Shown piece by piece: positions 57,815 through 64,000 of a DNA stretch of 64,000 nucleotides. The position numbers were made by a program, and so were the translations under genes. How positions within the stretch are numbered: the first letter of the stretch is position 1; each line of letters opens with the position of its first letter. Under the pieces are notes generated by a model. It saw nothing but the letters and a program-made list of their open reading frames with translations. It did no database searches and was not told the DNA's origin. Source of the DNA: Angelobacter sp036557225 (lineage in GTDB: Bacteria; Acidobacteriota; Terriglobia; Terriglobales; Acidobacteriaceae); NCBI GenBank assembly GCA_036557225.1, contig DATBHX010000126.1, positions 23,933 through 87,932 of the forward strand, given 5' to 3'.

Positions 57815-59863
57815 ATGAAATCCATCATCATCGGCACCGCCGGACACATCGACCATGGCAAGACCGCGCTGGTCAAAGCCCTCACCGGAATCGACGCCGA
57901 TCGCCTGGAAGAAGAGAAGCGGCGGGGTATTACCATCGATCTTGGCTTCGCCCATCTTGAGCTCGACACAGAACAACAAGCCGCGAGCCTGGGGTCCCCG
58001 ACACGCGCGACTTCTGCGTGGCGGGGTGAGAGCCCGGACACGCGGCGAACGGCTTCGCATCAGGCGCAGGACTCGGCTAAGGTGGCAACAAGCGCAAGCG
58101 GTTTGGAGCGAAGCGACAAAAATGAAGCCAAGCTTAGGCTTGGCTTCATCGATGTACCTGGTCATGAACGTTTTGTCCGCAACATGCTCGCCGGCGTCGG
58201 TGGCATGGACCTAGTGTTGATGGTGATCGCAGCCGACGAATCCATCAAGCCGCAGACGCGTGAGCATTTTGAAATTTGCCGGCTGCTCTCCATCCCGCGC
58301 GGCATCACCGTGATCACCAAAGCCGACCTGGTCGACGAAGAAACGCTGAGCGTGGTGAAGATGGAGATTGAGGATTTTGTCCGCGGATCGTTTCTCGACG
58401 TCAGCCGTTCCCCGGTAGTCGCGGTCAGCGCGCTCAAAGGTACGGGCCTGGACGAGCTGAAGCAGGAGATTGTCCGGCTCGCCGCCGATGTTCCTGCGCG
58501 CGACTCGGAAGCTTTCTTCCGGCTGCCCATTGACCGCGTCTTCGTCATGAAGGGTTTCGGCGCTGTGGTGACGGGTACGCTGATCGCAGGCAGGATCAAA
58601 AAAGAAGAGGAAGTTGAGGTCTTTCCGGCGCGCAAGCGGGCGCGTGTCCGCGGCGTGCAAGTGCACGGCAGCACCACGGAGCAGGCCACCGCCGGCCAGC
58701 GCACGGCATTGAATCTGGCCGGCGTGCAGATGGAAGAGCTGGCCCGAGGCATGACGCTGACCGCGCCAGGAGTGTTCGAAACCACGCAACGGATTGAATG
58801 CCAGCTTTCGCTGCTGAAAGACTCGAAGCCGTTAAAAAATCGCGCTCGCGTCCATCTTCATGCCTTTACCTCGGAGACGATCGCGGAAGTAACGCTGCGC
58901 GGCGTGAGCGAGCTCAAGCCCGGTGGCACGGCCTTCGCACAGCTTCGTACCGCCGAACCCTTGTTGCTCCTGCCGGGAGACCGCGCCATCCTGCGCCAAT
59001 TTTCTCCGGTCATCACTATCGGCGGCGCCGTTGTGCTCGATGCTTTTCCGTTGCCCCGGCAAAAGCCTGACGCCCTGCTCAAGTTTCTTGAGACGCAAGC
59101 TTCTGGCTCGCGACAGGAAGCCTTGCTGGCGCGAATCGCACGGCGCGGACATGAGGCTTTGTCATTGGCTGCCGCGGTGCGTGAAACCGGATGGAAACCT
59201 TCAGTCCTGCAGCCGATGATCGCGGCGCTGGCCCAGCAGAAGCAGGTCATTCAGGTTGGCGAATTCCTGCTCGCGAGCGATGCCGCGCAGAAAACAACGC
59301 AAAAGCTGCTGGCTACGCTGGAGACATTTCACAAAGCCAATCCGCTGGTTGGCGGTATGAGCAAAGAAGAGCTGCGCGCGAAGCTTGGCCTCAACCAGCC
59401 CGTCATGGAGGCGCTGCTGGCCCAGCTTGCGCGCGATAAGAAAGTTGAAACCGCCGGTGAGCCGGTGCGGCTGGCTGGCCGCGGCGTCGAACTGAAAGAC
59501 GACGAAGCCAGGGCCAAAGAGCAGATTGAACGCGCCTTCGCTGCAGCCGGACTCAAGGTCCCGCTGATGAGAGAAGTCCTGGATAAGCTGCCGGTTGATA
59601 AAGCGCGCGCGCAAAAACTGGTCACGCTGCTGCTGCGCGACCGCGTGCTCATCAAGCTGGCCGACGACCTCGTCTTCCACCACACGGCTCTTGAAGGACT
59701 ACGCCAGCTCATGGCTGCACAAAAGGCCAAGACGCCAAAAATCGATGTGCCTACTTTCAAGGACCTGATCGGCGTCACGCGCAAATACGCTATTCCGCTG
59801 CTTGAGTATCTCGATCAGCAGCGGGTTACGCGGCGGGTGGGTGACGAGCGCATCATCATTTGA
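57815..59863 (+). CDS. selB: Selenocysteine-specific elongation factor SelB, with repeat-derived insert
   Basis: 682 residues from the ATG at 57815. G1 is GTAGHIDHGKTALVKALTG (about 7-25), G2 RRGITIDLGFAHL, G3 IDVPGHERFVRNMLAG (112-127), G4 TKADL, G5 SALKGTG; domains II/III and C-terminal winged helices (to the SECIS-binding end) follow. It delivers Sec-tRNA to UGA codons with SECIS. About 55 residues (51-107, from DTEQQAASLGSPTR to SDKNEAK) lie between G2 and G3 where normal SelB has about 8; they are encoded by the interspersed repeat and remain in frame. No selA, selD or tRNA-Sec is in the window. Confidence 0.92.
   Translation: MKSIIIGTAGHIDHGKTALVKALTGIDADRLEEEKRRGITIDLGFAHLELDTEQQAASLGSPTRATSAWRGESPDTRRTASHQAQDSAKVATSASGLERSDKNEAKLRLGFIDVPGHERFVRNMLAGVGGMDLVLMVIAADESIKPQTREHFEICRLLSIPRGITVITKADLVDEETLSVVKMEIEDFVRGSFLDVSRSPVVAVSALKGTGLDELKQEIVRLAADVPARDSEAFFRLPIDRVFVMKGFGAVVTGTLIAGRIKKEEEVEVFPARKRARVRGVQVHGSTTEQATAGQRTALNLAGVQMEELARGMTLTAPGVFETTQRIECQLSLLKDSKPLKNRARVHLHAFTSETIAEVTLRGVSELKPGGTAFAQLRTAEPLLLLPGDRAILRQFSPVITIGGAVVLDAFPLPRQKPDALLKFLETQASGSRQEALLARIARRGHEALSLAAAVRETGWKPSVLQPMIAALAQQKQVIQVGEFLLASDAAQKTTQKLLATLETFHKANPLVGGMSKEELRAKLGLNQPVMEALLAQLARDKKVETAGEPVRLAGRGVELKDDEARAKEQIERAFAAAGLKVPLMREVLDKLPVDKARAQKLVTLLLRDRVLIKLADDLVFHHTALEGLRQLMAAQKAKTPKIDVPTFKDLIGVTRKYAIPLLEYLDQQRVTRRVGDERIII
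57979..58130 (+). repeat. Interspersed repeat copy A inside selB
   Basis: Starts near GCCGCGAGCCTGGGGTCCCC, passes GCATCAGGCGCAGGACTCGG and ends GTTTGGAGCGAAGCGACAAA then AATGAAGCC. It matches copies at 26677 and 53440 in order of blocks. It has no stop in the selB frame. A perfect 12-bp inverted repeat, ATGAAGCCAAGC/GCTTGGCTTCAT with loop TTAG (58122-58149), marks its right junction. Confidence 0.75.
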
Positions 59864-59962
59864 TGTCGCTGGCGCTCCAAACCGCCAGGGATCCATCCCG
59901 TGACCGCCTGGACCGGCTGCTGTTGTGGGGCCACTCGCCGCGTGCCGGGCTCGCGGCCCGTT
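59863..59962 (-). repeat. Interspersed repeat, copy F (divergent)
   Basis: Minus-strand reading: GGGCCGCGAGCCCGGCACGC ... then TGGCGGTTTGGAGCGCCAGC and GACA, so the end motif is altered to GGAGCGCCAGCGACA. It directly abuts the selB stop codon. Confidence 0.5.
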
Positions 59963-59965
59963 TAA

Positions 59966-60003
59966 TTAGTCCGGCTAGTCGCTAGCTGCTAGTAGCTTCC
60001 CTA
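59966..60003 (-). repeat. Degenerate 7-bp tract over the DUF2207 gene stop
   Basis: Plus-strand reading GTCCGGCTA, GTCGCTA, GCTGCTA, GTAGCTTCC, with the final CTA being the TAG stop at 60001-60003. Confidence 0.55.
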
Positions 60004-61935
60004 CCAGCCGCCTCCGCCCCCGCCGCCTCCACCGCCGCCTGAAGATCCACCCCCGCCTCCGCCCGACGACGAGCCCGGCGCCGTGGATGATGACGAGATC
60101 GCACTAGAAAACGAACTACCGAAGCTGGAAGTGAACGATGCAGCGGAAAAAGTCGCAGTGCTGAAGCCGGAATACCACGAAGGCGAATAACCTCTGCTTG
60201 CGCCGCCCGCTGCGGCTGCCTGTGCCAGCACACTGGAAAACTGGTTGGCCCAGGCCTGTTCCACCCCGAGCGCCAGGGCATAAGGCAGAAATCGTTCGAA
60301 CAGTTCGGGAGTCTTGTTCGGCGGCGGCGCCATGGTTTGCAGGCGATCGGCATCCACCGCTGTAAGGAACATTTTGAAGCCTTCAACGCGGTCCATCAGG
60401 GCTCTTCCGGCCAATGTCGGTGCTTTCAACAGGTGATGGAAGAGAACGTTCAGGAACATTGCGCTTGCAATGATCACTGCTGCAATAACCCCGGATGCCC
60501 AGAGCAGGAAGCCGATGCCAAGGCATTCACCGCCAATGAACGGGAGGCTGAATAAAGTCAGGAATCCGGCCTGTCCGTAACCCAGCACGCCTTCGCTGCG
60601 CGCGCTGCGCCAGGCGCGGACCACGCTGCTCAGTAGCGCGTAGACACCGAAACTCCATCCAGTGAGCCAAACTGCCATAAAGAGCGCGATAGCCAATTGC
60701 GGTCCGCCGCGCGTTACCAACATGGCAGAGATCGCCGCCAACGACAGCAGTGCGCCCGGCCAGACATAGCGGCCGTTGGTCCGGAAGTATCCTGTCTCCG
60801 TTGTCGCGTGGAGCGTATTCTCCACGGCTTTCTGGGCGCGGCTCAGCAACGAATGCTCCGCATTGGTGAGCACCAATACGCTACCGTCTTCGAAGAGAAT
60901 CTTGGCCAGAGCCTTCTCATCGGCGGTAAGTCCACTCTCACTCGCCGCTTTGCCGCCCCGCACCAGCTTGTAGGTCTTTGACTCATCCTGTTCGATCCGG
61001 AGATGGCCTTTGGCAGCGAGCCCGATAATCGCGCAGGTGAAGCTCTTTTGATCAAAGCCCATTCGTTCCAGAAAGCGTACTGCCGCGGGCGACATGCCAT
61101 CCGGCGGCTCGTACAGCGGCATAATGCTTCCAGGTTTGGGATCGCGTCCTATCCTGCCCCAGACGATCAGGTAGTAAAGAAAGACAAGCCCGATGCCACC
61201 AATGCCCAGGATTTCCGGTTTGTTGTCCTGGATGAACCAGGCGCGCTTCTGTTCAGCCGTGGGCTCGGCGATCAGGCCTTTCGGCCACTCCACCACGATG
61301 GTTAGTCCTTCGCTTGGCCCGAGCCGGCTGGCGCGAAATACCGGGTTTCCCTCGTTATTGCGGCTCGCGGTGTATTCCCGCCCCTTGCCGCCTTCGTGAC
61401 CGGTGTATCCCTCAAGGTCAGTCACCCGGCTGCGCATGTTCGAGGGAAGAACTACAGTCGCGGTGACAACGTCGATGGGAAACTGCCAGCCATTTCCGGT
61501 CACGTTCCAGTAGAGCTCGTCGTGATCGGCAAAGAAGCCGAGCTGGCGGTCGGTTCGATACACGAATTCGTACGTGTGCTCACCCGGCTGCAGAGCATAG
61601 GCGGAGCTGCCGAAATAGACGCGCACTCCATTGCTCTGGTTTTCGGTGTGGTAGCTTTCTGAGTAGCCGTCGAGTTGAACGCCCACAACGTCAAACAGAA
61701 CCGAATAGCGGTTGCCCAGGCGGTCCTTGTAGCGAGTGGGAAAATCACGATAGATACCGTGCCGGATTGCTTGCCCGGCTGACTTCACGGCAATCGTTTC
61801 CTTTACCAGCATGCTCCCATCCACATTCACGGTGATATGGGAATCGAAGGAGCGAATGCGCTCGTCCTGGTCCTGAGCTGCTGCAGGCACAAGCGCCATG
61901 CATAGAAAACACAGACCCGCGAAAACGTTTTTCAT
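60001..61935 (-). CDS. DUF2207 membrane protein with Gly-rich tail
   Basis: 644 residues. Signal peptide (GLCFLCMALVPAAAQ), a large extracytoplasmic DUF2207 domain (RSFDSHITVNVDGSMLVKET, HGIYRDFPTRYKDRLGNRY, DELYWNVTGNGWQFPI), transmembrane segments around 250 and 390-500 (GIGGIGLVFLYYLIVWG, LVTRGGPQLAIALFMAVW), and an extreme C terminus of Ser/Ala then Gly runs ending GGGW. The function of the family is unknown. The stop lies inside a 7-bp repeat tract. Confidence 0.85.
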   Translation of the reverse strand: MKNVFAGLCFLCMALVPAAAQDQDERIRSFDSHITVNVDGSMLVKETIAVKSAGQAIRHGIYRDFPTRYKDRLGNRYSVLFDVVGVQLDGYSESYHTENQSNGVRVYFGSSAYALQPGEHTYEFVYRTDRQLGFFADHDELYWNVTGNGWQFPIDVVTATVVLPSNMRSRVTDLEGYTGHEGGKGREYTASRNNEGNPVFRASRLGPSEGLTIVVEWPKGLIAEPTAEQKRAWFIQDNKPEILGIGGIGLVFLYYLIVWGRIGRDPKPGSIMPLYEPPDGMSPAAVRFLERMGFDQKSFTCAIIGLAAKGHLRIEQDESKTYKLVRGGKAASESGLTADEKALAKILFEDGSVLVLTNAEHSLLSRAQKAVENTLHATTETGYFRTNGRYVWPGALLSLAAISAMLVTRGGPQLAIALFMAVWLTGWSFGVYALLSSVVRAWRSARSEGVLGYGQAGFLTLFSLPFIGGECLGIGFLLWASGVIAAVIIASAMFLNVLFHHLLKAPTLAGRALMDRVEGFKMFLTAVDADRLQTMAPPPNKTPELFERFLPYALALGVEQAWANQFSSVLAQAAAAGGASRGYSPSWYSGFSTATFSAASFTSSFGSSFSSAISSSSTAPGSSSGGGGGGSSGGGGGGGGGGGW

Positions 61936-62033
61936 GGAATTTGCACTCGACTATATCCCGATACGCCGCAGGGCAGAAGAACAAAGTTGCTGAAGCCTGG
62001 GTTCCTGTGAAACAGTTTTACGCGGAGTGCAGT

Positions 62034-63071
62034 ATGAAGGTCCTTCTCATCGGCGGCAGCGGTTTCATCGGTCCATTCACGGCGACCGCATTACTCAAGA
62101 GCGGACATCAGGTCACGGTATTCCATCGCGGCAGAACCCGCGCCGCTGCAGGCACAGAAGAAATCCTCGGCGACCGCCAATTTCTGCAGGACCACCAGCC
62201 CGAATTTCGCCGCCAGAAGTTCGATGTAGTCGTGGATTTTGTTCTCAGCTCCGCGCGCCAGGCCCTGCAGCTCGTCGATACATTCCGCGGCATCGCCGGC
62301 CGCGTTGTTGCCTTGAGCAGCATGGATGTCTATCGCGCCTGGGGCGTTTTCAACGGATTCGAAACCGGCGCCTTGCAGGCGCTTCCGGTCACCGAGGATT
62401 CCGATCTCAGATCGAGCCGCAACGTCTATCCTGCTGAAACTCTGCAACGTTTGCGCTCGACCATCTATCCCTGGGTTGACGAGGAGTACGACAAAATTCC
62501 TGTTGAACAAGCAGTCCTGAGCGAACCAAAACTTCCCGGCACGGTCCTGCGTCTACCTATGATCTATGGCCCGGGAGATCCTGTTCACCGCTTTCATGCG
62601 GTCGTGAAACGAATGGAGGATGGCCGCCGCCAGATCATCTTTGCCGATGACGTCGCCGCGATGCGCACGCCACGCGGCTATGTGGAGAACGTAGCTGCGG
62701 CAGTCGCTCTGGCTGCGACTTCGCCACAAGCCGCTGGCCGCACGTACAACGTCTGTGAGCAGGAATCATTTGGCGAACTAGAATGGGCGCAGAAGATCGC
62801 CGCCGCCGTCCAGTGGGACGGAGAGTTTGTTGTGCTGCCGCATGACCGCACACCCAAACATCTGCTCTTGCCGGGTAACACCGCGCAACACCTGATTGCT
62901 ACATCGGACCGTATTCGCCGTGAGCTCGGATACCGTGAGTTGGTGTCACGGGAAGAAGCCGTCCGTCGCACCATTGACTGGGAACGCGCGAATCCACCGG
63001 CACAGCCTCTAGTTCAATTTGACTATGCGACGGAAGACGAAGCGCTGAAGGAGTTCAAACGAAGTGCTTAG
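62034..63071 (+). CDS. NAD-dependent epimerase/dehydratase family protein
   Basis: 345 residues from the ATG at 62034 (GCGGAG upstream). Rossmann loop LLIGGSGFIGPFTATALLKS, VTVFHRGR, then VVALSSMDVYRAWG where Ser is present, and RLPMIYGPGDPVHRFHAVVK. The classical YxxxK is not obvious, so it is an atypical extended SDR as in the CSP41/isoflavone-reductase-like branch. The substrate is unknown. It diverges from the DUF2207 gene. Confidence 0.8.
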   Translation: MKVLLIGGSGFIGPFTATALLKSGHQVTVFHRGRTRAAAGTEEILGDRQFLQDHQPEFRRQKFDVVVDFVLSSARQALQLVDTFRGIAGRVVALSSMDVYRAWGVFNGFETGALQALPVTEDSDLRSSRNVYPAETLQRLRSTIYPWVDEEYDKIPVEQAVLSEPKLPGTVLRLPMIYGPGDPVHRFHAVVKRMEDGRRQIIFADDVAAMRTPRGYVENVAAAVALAATSPQAAGRTYNVCEQESFGELEWAQKIAAAVQWDGEFVVLPHDRTPKHLLLPGNTAQHLIATSDRIRRELGYRELVSREEAVRRTIDWERANPPAQPLVQFDYATEDEALKEFKRSA

Positions 63072-63119
63072 GGGAAGGGCTTCAAGGTGATTTGCTTACC
63101 TTGTAAACTTGAAGAAACC

Positions 63120-63623
63120 ATGCTCACCATCCGCAAAGCAACTCCGGCCGACGCCGCCTTGATGCTCCGCTTTATTCGCGGCCTGGCCGAGTACGAACGC
63201 GAGCCGAAAGCGGTGATCGCCACGGAAGAGGCGCTCATTCGCGACGGCTTTGGCTCCTGTCCCAAGTATCGTTGCCTGATCGCGGAATGGGACGGTCAGC
63301 CGGCGGGCTTTGCCTTTTTTCACTACAACTACTCCACCTGGCGCGGACAGCCGGGGCTGTACCTGGAAGATCTTTTTGTGCTGCCGGAGATGCGCGGCAA
63401 GGGGATTGGCAAAGCCCTGTTGCAGCAGCTGGCGCAAATTGCTGTGGAAGAAAACTGCTATGGCCTGCGTTGGATGGTGCTGGAGTGGAACACCCCGGCC
63501 ATCAAGTTTTATGACGCACTCGGCGCCGAGTTGCTCGATGAATGGGAGACCATGCTGCTGCGCGGTGAACCGCTGAAGCGGCTGGCTCAGTCTGGCCCAA
63601 AGACTTCATCAGCCTTAAGGTAA
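63120..63623 (+). CDS. GNAT family N-acetyltransferase (diamine acetyltransferase-like)
   Basis: 167 residues from the ATG at 63120. TIRKATPADAALMLRFIRGL and AEYEREPKAVIATEEALIRD are typical of the spermidine/spermine acetyltransferase-like branch; acetyl-CoA pyrophosphate loop MRGKGIGKALLQQLAQIA; and WMVLEWNTPAIKFYDALGAE. It transfers acetyl from acetyl-CoA to an amine, exact acceptor unknown. It starts 48 bp after the epimerase stop and may be in the same operon. Confidence 0.88.
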   Translation: MLTIRKATPADAALMLRFIRGLAEYEREPKAVIATEEALIRDGFGSCPKYRCLIAEWDGQPAGFAFFHYNYSTWRGQPGLYLEDLFVLPEMRGKGIGKALLQQLAQIAVEENCYGLRWMVLEWNTPAIKFYDALGAELLDEWETMLLRGEPLKRLAQSGPKTSSALR

Positions 63624-63635
63624 GAGAGAACTTTT

Positions 63636-64000
63636 ATGTTTACGGATTGGTTGCGAAAGAAGAAACAAGCCGACTCCGGAACGGATATTCGTGACGCTCT
63701 TTTTGGCGACAAGTCATTTGCAGAAGTTGCCCAGGCTAGCGCCGCAGGAGAACCCTGGCAGTCATTTGCCGCAGCAAAGAAGGCCCTGGATCAGGGAGAC
63801 AGAAATACCTGCATCGCGACATTAACTGATATCGCAGGACGCGGGGGCCTCGAGTCCAGGCATTACGTTCAAGCATGGCATTTTCTTAGAGCGCTGGGAG
63901 TTGCGCCTGCCAAGGAGAAAGAAAAAGAAGTTTATGGCGTGATTGTTGAGGTTGGATTGCAGGGCGGACTCGACATCATAGCGGCCTATCCAGATGTGCA
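63636..64000 (+). CDS. Unknown protein, C-terminal part beyond the window
   Basis: An ATG at 63636 behind AAGAGAGAAC opens a frame of 121 codons that runs off the right edge. The visible part is Lys/Ala-rich and helical (MFTDWLRKKKQADSGTDIRD, WQSFAAAKKALDQGDRNTCI). The later part (VEVGLQGGLDIIAAYPDV) is more hydrophobic. It starts 12 nt after the acetyltransferase stop. No family recognised. Confidence 0.6.
   Translation, partial: MFTDWLRKKKQADSGTDIRDALFGDKSFAEVAQASAAGEPWQSFAAAKKALDQGDRNTCIATLTDIAGRGGLESRHYVQAWHFLRALGVAPAKEKEKEVYGVIVEVGLQGGLDIIAAYPDV

Noticed and set aside
59863..59965. tRNA-Sec gene next to selB
   Set aside because: The sequence folds into GC-rich hairpins but has no T-loop GGTTCRANNCC or CCA-type acceptor stem, and it matches the interspersed repeat.

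Overview
The window looks like a chromosomal segment of a soil Acidobacteriota bacterium (Terriglobia/Koribacter-like). This rests on gene content and style: a very large Oar-type TonB-dependent receptor with an N-terminal carboxypeptidase-regulatory domain, many small lineage-type proteins (DUF2461, DUF3052, DUF971, DUF4242), GC-rich coding sequence, and numerous intergenic repeat words. The assignment is inference; no rRNA, tRNA or CRISPR array was seen.

Layout. 1-6.5 kb: envelope and housekeeping genes (partial FG-GAP protein, POTRA-domain protein, phosphoesterase lipoprotein, DUF2461, thrS). 6.6-15.9 kb: an AT-richer accessory island with two compact gene sets. The first is a minus-strand operon of a small protein, an HEMGH zinc-metallopeptidase-like protein, a dCTP-deaminase-like protein, a 55-residue basic protein and a three-helix membrane protein. 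The second is a minus-strand cassette of a 129-residue protein, an HNH-like nuclease and a 996-residue family B DNA polymerase with a C-terminal helix-turn-helix, faced by a plus-strand AbrB-like gene. Both resemble defence or mobile-element modules, but neither matches a system I can name. 15.9-26.5 kb: hybrid histidine kinase, short-chain dehydrogenase, FMN alpha-hydroxy-acid oxidase, PEP-mutase-like enzyme, degenerate receiver, glutamate dehydrogenase and an ABC-F ATPase. 26.5-36.7 kb: histone-like lysine-rich protein, MltD-like transglycosylase, TonB receptor, GAF-GAF-PP2C phosphatase and a fibronectin-type lipoprotein. 36.8-46 kb: HslV/HslU protease with an inserted DUF3052 gene, thioesterase, aldo/keto reductase, ATP-dependent DNA ligase, CDF metal exporter, BON-domain protein and Ogt. 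46-51.2 kb: a plus-strand cluster that looks like surface polysaccharide export (nucleotidyltransferase/beta-helix protein, STAS protein, Wzx-like flippase, unknown protein, Gln-rich secreted protein, thymidylate-kinase-like protein). 51.2-64 kb: ankyrin protein, purF, purL, a paralogous secreted pair, selB, a DUF2207 membrane protein, an epimerase, an acetyltransferase and a partial gene.

Three sequence-level patterns cut across the genes. A GC-rich interspersed repeat, recognised by a GGAGCGAAGCGACA end, occurs in at least six places; one copy sits in frame inside the G domain of selB. Degenerate 7- or 8-bp tandem tracts lie at the 3' ends of several genes and often supply their stop codon. 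At least eight genes carry a -10-like hexamer exactly 6 or 7 nt before the start codon, which suggests frequent leaderless transcription.
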